Shown: positions 30,730 to 41,283 of the stretch, in pieces | Layout: each line of letters starts with the position of its first letter | Position numbering within the stretch: position 1 is the first letter of the stretch | Source: Gracilaria gracilis | Lineage: Eukaryota; Rhodophyta; Florideophyceae; Gracilariales; Gracilariaceae | Direction: 5' to 3' | Length of the DNA: 64,000 nt | NCBI GenBank assembly: GCA_030374805.1 | Contig: JARGSG010000024.1 | Location: forward strand, 558,001-622,000 | Translations under genes and position numbers: made by a program | The notes under the pieces: model-generated | Database searches by the model: none | The model's input: the letters and a program-made list of their open reading frames with translations, nothing else | Told to the model about the DNA's origin: nothing

Positions 30730-32421
30730 ATGGACGACCTTCATAATCGGGGAACGCTCAAGTCTCAGTTTGCAACCCTTTGCCTACTTTTTCTTCTCGC
30801 AGTCGCAGCAAGTGCTCAAAACTCAAGCCTGTTGGAACAGGAGTATCCTATTTATCAACCGAATCAAAAAAACATCCGGTTCTCTCTGTTTTCAGATTCC
30901 CGTACAGCCAAGTTCCTAGAGCGAAATGAAACCCTTAGGAAGAAAATAGATCCAATGCTGGATTTGTTGAACGGTATAGTAAGTGGAATCGACAAGGAGC
31001 GAGAGGGCAAAGAAAGAAATGAGTGTAATCTTAGTGAAGTCTTTCCGAACTGGGTGTATACAGCTCGTTTGAACTCAAAATTCTTTCAGATAGGAGAGCT
31101 TTCCTCAAAGTGTTACACTCGAATAGATGGTAATGATTGCATACTCTCTAAAGTTTTGTCAGAAGCAGAAGTTGCAAAGTCCCAAGAAGTAATTGGTAAC
31201 GGCGTTCAGGCCCTATATAGTGCTCTGGACGGGGTTGAAGACTGGCCGTCGAGATTGGGACTTGCAAATTGGGGTCGAACTTATCCTCTGCGAGGATGGA
31301 GAAACCAGGACCTTGCCGAAGAATGCAAAATCGAAACATTCTCCGCTTATAGGAGGCATGGTGATATCTATGTTCGAGCAGCGATGACAAATTATGATGT
31401 GGATCAATATAAGAAGGAACACGACCGTCAGTTTGTTATGGAATGGGTCAAAGACGACTATTCAACCAGCTTAAGAATGAAACAAGCCATATATGAAGAG
31501 CGCGGATGGGAGTATGGCAGCACAATACTTTGGGAGCGCAGCGGAAGGGCTTGGCTTTCATGGCATGGAGAAATGAGAGAGGGGACGAATCCCGCACTTC
31601 AGAAGATAATAGATGCAAATGAGGTTGAGATTGACCTCGCCGAGGACGCAGTTGCGGCAGCTAACATAGCGCTTCTAGCGCTTCCACTCGTAATGACCTT
31701 AATCCCAGTAGCATTCCTGGCCGAATTGAATACTTGCGGTTTCTTGTGGTATGTTATCTTCACGGATGTTATTTCGGCCGTGCCGCTTCTCATCAAGGGA
31801 GCTGAACTTGTAAGGACCCGGCATTCCCGGTCTGAACTCGTGGCATACTATGCAGGGGATAAAGAACTTGCTGACATTCAAGTATGGGCTGCAAGCTGCA
31901 ACGGCACTAAGTTATATCGAAACATTGGGATATCCTTCATTGTAATCTCAGTCATCGCCACAATTGGAGGCATTGCTCTCGAGCTGTTTGCCACGAAATA
32001 CATGCAAAACAAAAAAGAAGATGATGATAGCTCCACACTGGAAGGTCCATTCGGGAAAGCTATGTTTGAAGTCACTGCTCGAGGACTTCTTGGCACCGGC
32101 CATGGCGCAAATTGGGAACGATATTCGGAAACATTGGATATTCATGAGAACGGTGGTGAGGGAGATTCAGCCACTGGAGAAGACGAAGAGTCTTGGAAAG
32201 CATGGTTATCCAGAGTCCTATCATTATCATCACAGATTGGAGATCCGGTAATGCCGACCAAGCAGGCCAGTTACCCGTCCGCCTTTTCCGGGAAAAGGTC
32301 GAATTCTGATGAGCCAGGATCATTGTTTGTCGCCGGTGTTGGAAAAGATGGTATGTCCAGCGCAGAACGTGTCGAATTGGGGGTTTCGTTCGAGAAGTGC
32401 ATGTACGACCAGAAGCCATGA
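30730..32421 (+). CDS. unrecognised membrane protein, signal peptide and about three TM segments
   Basis: About 563 aa from the ATG at 30730 (MDDLHNRGTLKSQFATLCLL); an upstream in-frame ATG at 30685 is less likely because the later one puts the hydrophobic signal segment near the N-terminus. A lumenal or extracellular part of about 310 residues contains paired Cys. Three hydrophobic segments follow: ALLALPLVMTLIPVAFLA, FLWYVIFTDVISAVPLLI and IGISFIVISVIATIGGIAL. The hydrophilic tail of about 140 residues is rich in acid and Ser. I recognise no family. It is a single exon between receptor copies 2 and 3 on the same strand, so a link to them is possible but is only inferred from position. Confidence 0.65.
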   Translation: MDDLHNRGTLKSQFATLCLLFLLAVAASAQNSSLLEQEYPIYQPNQKNIRFSLFSDSRTAKFLERNETLRKKIDPMLDLLNGIVSGIDKEREGKERNECNLSEVFPNWVYTARLNSKFFQIGELSSKCYTRIDGNDCILSKVLSEAEVAKSQEVIGNGVQALYSALDGVEDWPSRLGLANWGRTYPLRGWRNQDLAEECKIETFSAYRRHGDIYVRAAMTNYDVDQYKKEHDRQFVMEWVKDDYSTSLRMKQAIYEERGWEYGSTILWERSGRAWLSWHGEMREGTNPALQKIIDANEVEIDLAEDAVAAANIALLALPLVMTLIPVAFLAELNTCGFLWYVIFTDVISAVPLLIKGAELVRTRHSRSELVAYYAGDKELADIQVWAASCNGTKLYRNIGISFIVISVIATIGGIALELFATKYMQNKKEDDDSSTLEGPFGKAMFEVTARGLLGTGHGANWERYSETLDIHENGGEGDSATGEDEESWKAWLSRVLSLSSQIGDPVMPTKQASYPSAFSGKRSNSDEPGSLFVAGVGKDGMSSAERVELGVSFEKCMYDQKP

Positions 32422-33800
32422 CCCTTTCCTTCACGATGAAGATATTTTCGATGCTATGAGTACCTGTACATTTCTCCCTAATTCCGCTAACTGCTTTGGC
32501 GCGACTCAATGTCAAGCTTGCTCTCGTAATATCGTTACTACTAAGGCCAATTCAGCAACTCTTCCGCTCAAGGGGGACTGAGTACCAAAAGATGAGCTAT
32601 CAGGGTATTCTCGCCATTGCGTCTTGAACAATACCTTTGACATTGTGGGCTATTACTAACTCGTTCGTGCTTCTCGGGACCAGGACTAGATGGACTGAGG
32701 CATAGAGATGATAAACAACTAATTGAGCTTTTTCTCCAAAGTGCCAGTTGCGCATGCGAATAGAAGCGACATTTGATATATTCATACGATACAAGCAGTC
32801 ATGGTCATGATCATCACATTGTGATGATCGAAAACACAGAATGGACGACAGACTTCCCTTCACCTTCAATTCCTCCAATGAAACGTTTCAAGGTTTTAAT
32901 CATGCTAAGCTCTGTTGTCGAAAAGAAGCCAAGATGAGCTCTGGGCTGAGCCGAAGAAGTGTAACAAGTAAGAACGTTTCGGCTCAACTTACGAGATGTT
33001 TCCAAGAAGCAGCACGTAGATAGATGACAAATATGCTATAGACGCGCAAAAGTTGGCGACGAAAGTCGGCGACAATTTGGTACAGAAGCCTTGGTACCGT
33101 TGGTACTGTTGTAGCTCTACAGTACGACGGTACTGTACCGTTGTACTTTGGTCGGCCACCATGGAAATTCCACAACTCCAACAACGCCAACAGAGAGGCT
33201 TCATTATTTTGTGCAAGTTGCACAGGGCAGCAATGAAGCGTCATTGCTGTTCCAGCAACGTAACGTTGCCTGTAGGTGATTGGTCGCTCGCTAAGACCGA
33301 CAGCAGCCGGTCCTTGGAGTCCAACATAAAGCTATCTGAGCTACAGGTGGACACATATTACCGGTACCGTCAGTACCAACGGTACCAACGGTACCAACGG
33401 TAGAACGCTACCTGTAGGATGTATTCGAGCCTTGCGCTTCGTTTAATCTTATCTCGTATCAGTAATAAGGGATATAGCGGATGATTTGGACTGCACGAGT
33501 AGCTACGATGCACGTGAGCCAACTCGGATAACTGCAGTGGGTTATTCGAGTATACGTCAGCGGAGTATCTTTAGCTCGGTGTTCCTTGACATGTTGTGAA
33601 GTTTTCTTGTAGCCGCTGTCGTAGCAATGTACATCATTGCCAGCTCGATATGCTAACCCTGCTGAAGAGTGCCAAAAGCTCAGACCTAGTCAAACACTGA
33701 CCTTCGTGATTGCGTGGTGATTAATGAGGTTTGCCGCTTCTCGCCTCTAAATAGTGGTGAAATACCTTCGAATCCCCTCTGAATTAAGCAACCTGTTTGA
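32422..33800. other. spacer with GGTACC-type palindromes
   Basis: No supported gene. It has GGTACCGTTGGTAC (33093-33106), TACAGTAC-GACG-GTACTGTA (33119-33138) and a run of TACCAACGG units (33363-33402). The frames here are short and lack domain content. Confidence 0.5.
33363..33402. repeat. tandem TACCAACGG units within a GGTACC palindrome cluster
   Basis: GGTACC, then GTACCAACG followed by two further GTACCAACG units. It is the densest copy of the ACC-N3-GGT motif seen in host intergenic DNA here. Confidence 0.7.
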
Positions 33801-35579
33801 ATGAGGCGGTCAATGTATATTCCTTTACTTCAGTATTATAGACAGGCTTTGGCGGTGTTCGTGCTCATCTCAGTTATGGTACTGCCGAAAGTTGACAGCA
33901 AAGGTATTTCTGAGACCAACTTCTGTGACTCTTTCAGTGATAGATTTGATCCAAGTGATCCTCCTCCGGACAAAAAATGTTTGACGGCACTCTTCGATTC
34001 AAGGTACAAGGGACAGTTCGATGTTTGCAAAACCAACGTATGCTTTATTTTCAAATGGGAAGCACCAATGATCGTTTTCAACAGTACCTTAACTGTGGAA
34101 AGCGGTGATGTACGATATCAACTACCGTTTGAATGCGGTGAACCTTCTCAATGGCACCCCTCCCTCAGTGGAATTGCCCTCGAGATCCTCTCAAAGACAA
34201 GTGCCAGGGAGGAGTATTGTGTTTGGGCAGGTGACCCTAACGAATGTACTTGGAATGGTCTGGTTCACTTCACGGATGCAATGGCGTCCGATGGGTACCA
34301 ATTCACTGTTATTGGACCCATGCTTGAGACACCAAATAGGATGTGCAACCATTTCACAAGCACCCCGTACCTTGATAATCCGATGGTCGTTATAGGGAAG
34401 AACGCCGTCCCAAAAGCAAGCGTTGGAGAACAGATCCTTCAGATTACTTCCCCATTCACGGCCGGATCTTGGGTTGTACTCGGCACGGTTGTCTTACTTT
34501 TCATCCTTCTTTCAGCCTTCATCGTTTGTACCTTTCATGGTGCTGGTCGACAGAACTTTATTACGGCATATTTGGTACTTGTTGGCGATCAAGAGCAAGC
34601 GCTAGAATACAGAAGATTGGAAACAACTGTTAATGAAGAAGAAACTAGTTCGCCCATAGAGAGTTTTTCATCAACCAGCATCTCCAAGTTTGTTGATCGG
34701 GAAAGTATCCGCTCTCGACGACGTCATTGTCCCAGGTCAATTCCTTACAAACAAAGCTACTATTGTACGACATCTCTTTGCCGATTCTCGTTCGTTAGCT
34801 TTCTTGCTCTGTTTTTCCTGTTTTATGAGGCTGCCGTGGTGCAATCCCTATTCCAACAGCAACGTGTGGCGATCACTAAGAGCGTGGAATCTCTATCAGA
34901 GCATGATCTGCGACATTTTGCTGTCATGAAAGACTCGGCTTTGGAAGATATATGGCGGCGAACAGGTAAGCACCAATTCATTCTTACGTCATGCGAACCA
35001 CATATGTCGTGATCTGACCTTGTCTACGTCAAAATTGTTTCCTTCTTAAGTTGATCCCCATGATATCCAGGACTGGGCAGATGAGTCCAAAATTCCATGG
35101 AAGCGTTGTAGGAACACAAGAGAATGTTTTCAATGGCTGCTTCGTGAGTCATATGATGTCAAGTTTGTTGTAACTTACGAAATGGAAGGCAGTTTCCTGG
35201 TCCAACAATTATCGAGTTGCGGTATGTTGCTGGAATACTCTGTTTGTTGCTCCACAGTTGTCTGAGTCTGACCGTGTCCATTGCCTTCCATGAACAATCA
35301 GAATATCTCACCATCACCGAAACAAAAGAGAGTCTCCACCATTTCAATAGTGGTTTGCTCCACAATCAGCGAGTGGATGAGGAGAAGCGCAGATTGTTTG
35401 ACCGTGAATTGGTGTTGCTACGAATTGATGGAACTATTAAGAGATTCTCTGAAGAGCTCGAAGATGACCAGTGTGATCCAATGAGAAACATCACCATTGG
35501 ACCTTTCATTCTACTCATACCAATACTTATACTTGTCTTGCCGCCCCTCTGCCTATCCGTGCTTGTTCTTTATTGCTAA
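33801..35579 (+). CDS. iGluR-like ligand-gated channel homologue, copy 3 (divergent)
   Basis: Exons 33801-34965, 35051-35221 and 35302-35579 (537 aa). The first two introns are at the same positions and phase as in copies 1 and 2; the third intron of those genes is absent. The acceptor at 35049-35050 (TTCTTAAG) is chosen over a later CAG because only it keeps frame and gives VDPHD...SKIPWKRC. Features: signal segment (LAVFVLISVMVLP); S1 with WEAPMIVF, CTWNGLVHF and IGPMLETPNRMCNHF; M1 (WVVLGTVVLLFILLSAFIV); pore-like TAYLVLVGDQ; insert; M3 (FYEAAVVQSLF); S2 (HFAVMKDSALEDIWRRTG, FNSGLLHN); M4 (FILLIPILILVLPPLC). The TPNR Arg is conserved. An AATAAA lies 61 bases past the stop. Confidence 0.6.
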
Positions 35580-36661
35580 TCGTTTGAGGTCAATGATTGT
35601 TTTTGGTTCCTTTGTACCAACGGTACTTGTATATCATTTAATAAAGCGTCGATGACGGGAATACATGCAAACTTCTTCTCGCTCTCGCTCTTTCTTCACG
35701 AAACACTTTCCTTAATTTGCTAGTGCAGTACGTAGTGATTAGCTAAAGTGTAGCTGATCGAGAAATATGTGCCTACCGCCTTTGAGAGATCGTCGAGGTA
35801 TGTCAGTATTGGAAACAGTGAAAAAATGGCCCGAAAGTATGTTGGTCTCGTTAATGAGAGAGGATTTCATCAAACCAATACGCTCTGCAGTAAGTAGTAA
35901 TTGAACTATTGCGCCCGCACAAGAGAGAGTGAGGGTGAGAGAGAGTCATGAGTCGACATAACGTCTGAAGTCTTCGGGAAGTACTGGGGATATCACTCAT
36001 CCTAAGATCACTATTCTTTTGATATGTACAATATGTATGTGGTACAGCTGATGTGCCCCCGTGCAGTTCTCAAGAGCCCCTAGAATAGATAGAAAGAACC
36101 TCTGAGAATTCTGACAGATGTATTTGCGTGCCCTTTTGACGCACTCCCGCACTCTCTCTGTCTCTTTCTTTCTTTCTTTCTTTCTTGAGCGCACAAGCCT
36201 AATTGCAACTTAGTGCGGAACGCTTCCGTTGAACAAAGCGTTCTGAGAACACCGTTCTCTCACGAGAAAGGCCAATAACTTCAGGCTGTAATCGGTTATT
36301 TTATGTATGGCGCCCAGGGCAACGAATCCGGCGAATTAGCCCCCAGTCCTGAAGTCTAAACGATTGCAGTGGTTTTGACCACATCCATACGTGTTGTGGG
36401 GACCCAAGAATGGCGACAGCTACATGGACCGGTGAAGTAGAATCACGAACGCTAGTGATGCAATATCACTTCATTGATGTACATGTTATGTCAGTGCACT
36501 AAATGTTTTAATGGACAAATGATACAGCTACGAAACAGTGTTTCCGTTCAAGGTCCGCTACATGTACATGCGTCAGTTATCGCAACCCATAGATACTGCA
36601 ACTGTGACTCCAGTGAAAGTCTTGATTGCACACATCCGGCCAGAGCTTGAGATCATTACCA
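35580..36661. other. spacer with GA/CT tracts between receptor island and UBE2O
   Basis: GTACCAACGGTAC (35614-35626) and the AATAAA above lie at its start. A GA-rich run (35920-35946), a CTTT microsatellite (about 36160-36185) and CTCTCACGAGAAAGG (36252-36266, shared with 25145) follow. No gene is supported. Confidence 0.5.
35640..35645 (+). terminator. candidate polyadenylation signal of receptor copy 3
   Basis: AATAAA located 61 bases after the stop codon at 35577-35579, with TACCAACGGTA just before it. Confidence 0.45.
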
Positions 36662-39600
36662 CTACCGGTCAGTGGAACTTGGGTTGCTACCAGCAAGCGG
36701 GTGTATTGCATTCTCCAACTGATGAACCAATGGTTCCAGACTCCTCTTAAACCCAGAAGATGTGTACGGCTTCTGGTTCCCTGACAAGGATTTGGAGGTG
36801 CTGAGGGTAGCCCGTGCAACATCTCCATGTATCAAGGAACGACATCTGGCCAAGATCTTATTTCCCGCAACTTTATAGTGCTGCGCAGCCATCTCGTAAC
36901 AATCCGCCGGATTCTGCGACCTTTGCAGAGAGGATAAAATATGCTTAATACACAAGAGAAATACGTTCTCATTGTACCCTATGGAGTTATTTTGTCCGAA
37001 TGAGGTTCCTCGCTGATTTCCAAATCCGGCTTCATTGTAGTACGGCTCTTCCACGAAAACAAAAGCTTGCAGGCTCAGCAAAACCCTCAGCAAATTGCTA
37101 GTTCTTGGATCCCAAGATTCAACATCATCACCGTCCCATGTACCGAGTATACTCAGACACACCTTCCCATCTTCGTACAAGTTCGGATTTAAGCGACGTC
37201 CATGCGATCGAAACCATACGTGTGGAGGATGAACAGGATATCTTTCGTCTAGCAAGACATCAAAGAAAAACATTATATCTGCATAAGGTGTCCCTTCAGA
37301 GCCGATAATTGCCGCCCGCAAAATGTTGTCATGTCGCTCACATGCTCTTACTATGATCCCATCTGGTAGACTTGTTCGAAGGCGTCGCCATTCTTTGGAT
37401 ATGACCGACAGAAACCTATGGTTTCGACTACTACCAGGAGGGTTAGGGTCATAGAAAAAGTCGAGCAGCTCCTCCAAGACGCAGAACTTCGGCAAAGCCG
37501 CTTTGGGTACTGTATTATAAGAGCTATTCTCTAAGACTTGAAGCGGCCTGTCGTTATTCATCACGGGCAAATCGGTTGATAGGTGGCTTTCGTGATTATC
37601 CACTTCCATTGCAGAAGAACTAGGGTCAAGATTTCCATTCTCATGAGTTCCATTTTCCAGTTGACTTTGTTTCTGACGCACCACCCCTGAAATCAGACAC
37701 TCAAATGCAGTGACCAACGCCGCGCTGAACTTGGACAGCTTCTCTTCCACATCTTTCGACCCAGGCTCGAGCTTTTCTCGTGACTCCTCGTGAGGTCCAA
37801 TTAATGATCGAGCCAGCAACTCAGATACAGCACGAGTAACAAGGATGCCAGCGACCAGGGCTACTTCGTTACGACTGAGAGTGATTCCCTCTGAACCGTT
37901 GATACGTTTTCTCTCTTCAATTGCTTCAACTGCATACTCGACCGCGAGTTGAATTGACTTTTTCATCTTTTCTTCAGTCAATGCGGTAGAGAACATATTC
38001 GAAGCAAAGATGCCTTCCAGACGAGAGCGCACGACGTAAGACCCGTAGTCTAAATCAGACATTCCATAATCGGAGTTATCACTATCCGTGTCGGAACCCC
38101 AATTCAACCTCAGTTCCGGGCTCGTGAACCCGGCTTCTGCCTCAAAATATCTCACAGCATCGGAGTCATCGTCATCACCGGAATATGCACTGTCGGATAC
38201 ACTACCTTCTTCGTCGCCAATCTCTGTATCAAGCCGGACCAATTCACTACATTTGGCCTTTGTGACAGCACCAGAAACCCACTTCACAGTCGCCTCTCCT
38301 CGCTGATGGTCCAGGATGATACCAACCCAGTCCATAAGTGTATTTGGGGATTTCGATGCGAGATGGAGAACAGTGTCTCCGATTTGGTAGTCATAGTCAT
38401 CGTCTGTCAATTCATAGACTGATACCTCTTCTTCGGGAGTATCCCAAACGTCGCTCTGGTGTGCATCAGGCCTTTCTGATTTCACGATAGCGGTTTTCTC
38501 TAGATGATTTACGCGAACAATAACTCCGCGTCTTGCATCCTTTCTGGATCGCTGATTCCCGTGCATTGATTGATCTTCCTTTCGTCCCACAATTTGGCCA
38601 GGTCTAAAATCGTTACCATCCTCAAAATCGTTCGTCCGAAGATTCATGGCAGGGACGTTCATCTCTGTCGTGCCATCTTGCCACCGCAATGTTACGAACG
38701 TCCTTGTGCCAATAACCTGCACGACATCCTCTGGTCGCACCACCTCAGGAGGAGTCATATGCTCAGAAGTTTCAATATATTCCGCGTGAGACTCTTTCCT
38801 TCTCGCGCGTCGTTGTGCCTTGAAGAAGCGTCCTTGAGGTGCGTGAGAATCGTCAGAAAATGTGGACTGACGATCATCATCGTCTTCCTCAATCCATTCT
38901 TCACTGTCTTCATCGAACTGGCTTTCATTCCTCATGCTTTCGTCGGGGTCAGAATTCAAGATTCGTGGGGCTTCATTGTCGAATGGTACCGTCGCGTGGT
39001 ACAAATCGCCTTTCTTCCATGTAGAGCTAGAAGGGTTCACGAGGAAGCCTTTGTCGCCAACAATCCAACAAGACTGTCGAAAAGACTCTAGCGGAGTAAT
39101 ATCAGAAAAATCCACAAGCTCTACAGATGTAGCGTCTTTTTCCCACGTCTCCCCCGCACTATTGCTTTGCGCTATCCAGTGCACTTCAACCTGACGCATT
39201 CTTACGTTTGTCACAGTACCGACATCAATCCCAGTATAAGATCCGCGTATCCATACGGCCGAGTGAGTCCATGTCTCAGAGGAGGCCGTGACTGTCTGGC
39301 CAGGGTAATGGAAGCCTTCATTCAGAGGCTCATCTTTGTGAAGACTGCCCGCACGAACGTCAGCATTGATTATAGGGAATCGATCGTCGTGGCTCGGGAG
39401 AAGCGCAAGAGAGCCATCTGAAAGATTAACGTATACATCAGCACTGATGTTGGTGACCACGCCAACATAGTGACCCCGCACAACTGTATCGCCTGGACAA
39501 AGTCCGAAAAAGAATCCTAATTGAGATTGGTCCACCTCGAAGCTGTTTTTCGTCGCCCTTCTCCGCGAGGAAGTACGAGAAATGTCGGAGACGCGACGAA

Positions 39601-40021
39601 CCGTGAGTCTTCTATTCACATCAACTACAACAGCACTCTGGGAGGGATTAGCCGCGTTCGTGACGATGTTGCCGCGCAAAAGTGGGCGGTCGCGCAGAGC
39701 GAGGTCTTCAATTTTGTGCAGTGACTCATTGAAAGTTGAGACGTTGGCGACAAGAGCAAAGCCATCGGGAATGGGAATTTTAGAATCGTCGTCCGGGGCG
39801 TAAGGAGTCTCGTGCACGTGCGTATCGGCGTTTGGAACAGTCTCGGTGTCCTCATATCTGGAGATCAGATGTCTTCTGCGCGTTGTGGTTGGCCATGTCC
39901 ATTCGCCCTCGTCGGAAGACTCTTCAGAGCTGGAGTCATCAACGTACGGGAGACGAATGACGACGGCAAGCGCCTGGTTGGGAAGGGAGACCAGGTCAAA
40001 GAGCTCGATGTTAGGCAGCAT
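36662..40021 (-). CDS. UBE2O: E2/E3 hybrid ubiquitin-conjugating enzyme, UBE2O type
   Basis: Large ubiquitin-conjugating enzyme that can also choose substrates itself; in animals it marks orphan ribosomal and other basic proteins. 1119 aa, single exon. The N-terminal three quarters hold several small beta-rich modules (for example LCPGDTVVRGHYVGVVTNI, YDYQIGDTVLHL, WVGIILDHQRGEATVKWV) separated by acidic and Ser-rich linkers, the SH3-like CR regions of the family. A helical stretch precedes the UBC domain (about residues 865-1050): LPDGIIVRACERHDNILRA, RYPVHPPHVWF, and the active-site Cys in GKVCLSILGTW. UBC and module order match UBE2O and plant UBC24/PHO2-type enzymes. It faces away from the receptor island. 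Confidence 0.88.
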   Translation of the reverse strand: MLPNIELFDLVSLPNQALAVVIRLPYVDDSSSEESSDEGEWTWPTTTRRRHLISRYEDTETVPNADTHVHETPYAPDDDSKIPIPDGFALVANVSTFNESLHKIEDLALRDRPLLRGNIVTNAANPSQSAVVVDVNRRLTVRRVSDISRTSSRRRATKNSFEVDQSQLGFFFGLCPGDTVVRGHYVGVVTNISADVYVNLSDGSLALLPSHDDRFPIINADVRAGSLHKDEPLNEGFHYPGQTVTASSETWTHSAVWIRGSYTGIDVGTVTNVRMRQVEVHWIAQSNSAGETWEKDATSVELVDFSDITPLESFRQSCWIVGDKGFLVNPSSSTWKKGDLYHATVPFDNEAPRILNSDPDESMRNESQFDEDSEEWIEEDDDDRQSTFSDDSHAPQGRFFKAQRRARRKESHAEYIETSEHMTPPEVVRPEDVVQVIGTRTFVTLRWQDGTTEMNVPAMNLRTNDFEDGNDFRPGQIVGRKEDQSMHGNQRSRKDARRGVIVRVNHLEKTAIVKSERPDAHQSDVWDTPEEEVSVYELTDDDYDYQIGDTVLHLASKSPNTLMDWVGIILDHQRGEATVKWVSGAVTKAKCSELVRLDTEIGDEEGSVSDSAYSGDDDDSDAVRYFEAEAGFTSPELRLNWGSDTDSDNSDYGMSDLDYGSYVVRSRLEGIFASNMFSTALTEEKMKKSIQLAVEYAVEAIEERKRINGSEGITLSRNEVALVAGILVTRAVSELLARSLIGPHEESREKLEPGSKDVEEKLSKFSAALVTAFECLISGVVRQKQSQLENGTHENGNLDPSSSAMEVDNHESHLSTDLPVMNNDRPLQVLENSSYNTVPKAALPKFCVLEELLDFFYDPNPPGSSRNHRFLSVISKEWRRLRTSLPDGIIVRACERHDNILRAAIIGSEGTPYADIMFFFDVLLDERYPVHPPHVWFRSHGRRLNPNLYEDGKVCLSILGTWDGDDVESWDPRTSNLLRVLLSLQAFVFVEEPYYNEAGFGNQRGTSFGQNNSIGYNENVFLLCIKHILSSLQRSQNPADCYEMAAQHYKVAGNKILARCRSLIHGDVARATLSTSKSLSGNQKPYTSSGFKRSLEPLVHQLENAIHPLAGSNPSSTDR

Positions 40022-40127
40022 GATACGATGGAAGGGAAGGTAGGGGCGAGGGGAGGGGGTAAGGGGGTGAGGGGTTGAGGGGGCGAAGGGGCGAAGGGAA
40101 GCGGAGATGAACGAAGGCTCTAGAGCG

Positions 40128-40460
40128 TCAGAGCTTCATGGGGGCGTTCGTCAGCAACCTCTCTGTAGTGTAGTGTAGCAGAAGCATCGCACCTTCGGCA
40201 GCAGGAGCAGCTCCACCGCTGATGTTGGTCCGGCCACGTGCCCACGTCGAAACTCTGTAAGGCCAAACCAGAAAATCCGAACTTTCGTCTTCCAGGCGCT
40301 GAATTCCAAATTTCCGGACTACCAAGCTTTCTACTCTATCAACTTGCTCGTGGGAGAGCTTTGGGAGAGCTTTGAACATGTAAACGTTGTTTATCACGCA
40401 AGACATTGTGTGTAAACGGTTTGCTCTACATCTTCCCTGTGCCAAACCCTCCGCGTTCAA
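40128..40460 (-). CDS. possible small protein, unrecognised
   Basis: A 110-codon frame upstream of UBE2O on the same strand and divergent from the gene at 40645. An inner ATG gives MSCVINNVYMFKALPKLSHE. The middle part (QVDRVESLVVRKFGIQRLE, DFLVWPYRVSTWARG) looks like protein rather than noise. No family, signal peptide or membrane segment is recognised. It could be a real conserved small gene or chance; position in a compact gene cluster slightly favours the first. Confidence 0.35.
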   Translation of the reverse strand: MNAEGLAQGRCRANRLHTMSCVINNVYMFKALPKLSHEQVDRVESLVVRKFGIQRLEDESSDFLVWPYRVSTWARGRTNISGGAAPAAEGAMLLLHYTTERLLTNAPMKL

Positions 40461-40644
40461 ACGTATATCTTCTTCGACAACCTAATTACTTTACATCGAC
40501 GCAATTTTTATCGGCGTCGTCCCCTTGGCGAACCTGGAACTACATGACGCTTTCACAGCCGATTTTCCTCAGCTCTAATGCTTAATCTGTAACTAGGATC
40601 CCGATTGCCGAAACTCGGAGCCACACCGCATACCTGCCGTCGAA

Positions 40645-41283
40645 ATGGTCCTAATAGCTTTCGTGGTTTCTCTATCATATGCAGTCTTCTACGTGCTCAA
40701 GACTCTTTATTTTCTGGCACTGATATTGCTCGTTCCGGTCACGTTTCTGTGGATCATCGGAAAGTTCAGCGAAAAGCGAATAGAGCGAGAGACACCTCGT
40801 CAGCGGCAACCACGCCTTTCTTCAGAGCCCGAACCACCACCGAACTTGGAACAGATATTACCCCGTCGACTCTCTTTCTCCGCCGCTTTAGCACACACCC
40901 CAACCCCTTCCAAATCGCGTCGTGTGACGTTTTCGCTCACGCCAGAGCAGCAGCGAAACGAATACTTCAAAACTGCGGTGAACAGGCGCGCTAGTCGCCC
41001 GAGCAGTGCCAAATTCGTTGAGGCCGACCCCACTTCTGATGTACCGTTATTAGAGCTTTTTCCATCTCCATACAAGCAGCGGTTTGAGGTCGAACCGTCA
41101 AAACAACGGCGAATAGAAACCGCTAAACAAAACAATCTCTCAGAAAGAGAGCGCCCGTTGAGACGTGTTGTCCCAAGGGAGAGAGCTCAGCAGATCTGGA
41201 ATAGTGCTGGCTCCATGCCGTTCCAGGTTCCGAGACCTACGCGACGAGGTACTGTTCCAGTGTACGCAGACGACATGCGTTGA
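40645..41283 (+). CDS. single-pass membrane protein with basic tail, unrecognised
   Basis: 212 aa, one exon. The N-terminus is a long hydrophobic segment (residues 1-38: VVSLSYAVFYVLKTLYFLAL, VPVTFLWIIG). The rest is a Pro-, Arg- and Ser-rich, probably disordered tail with SKSRRVTFSLTPEQQ and several short SP/TP sites. The N-terminal anchor with a basic tail would suit an inner nuclear membrane or ER protein, but no domain is recognised. Convergent with the TLC gene, 91 bases away. Confidence 0.55.
   Translation: MVLIAFVVSLSYAVFYVLKTLYFLALILLVPVTFLWIIGKFSEKRIERETPRQRQPRLSSEPEPPPNLEQILPRRLSFSAALAHTPTPSKSRRVTFSLTPEQQRNEYFKTAVNRRASRPSSAKFVEADPTSDVPLLELFPSPYKQRFEVEPSKQRRIETAKQNNLSERERPLRRVVPRERAQQIWNSAGSMPFQVPRPTRRGTVPVYADDMR

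Noticed and set aside
33363-33402. CRISPR-like tandem units
   Set aside because: Units are nine bases with no spacers, in a eukaryotic genome; they are simple palindromic repeats.
35069-35070. CAG at 35068-35070 as splice acceptor of receptor copy 3
   Set aside because: It gives an in-frame stop within a few codons; the AG at 35049-35050 keeps frame and aligns with copies 1 and 2.
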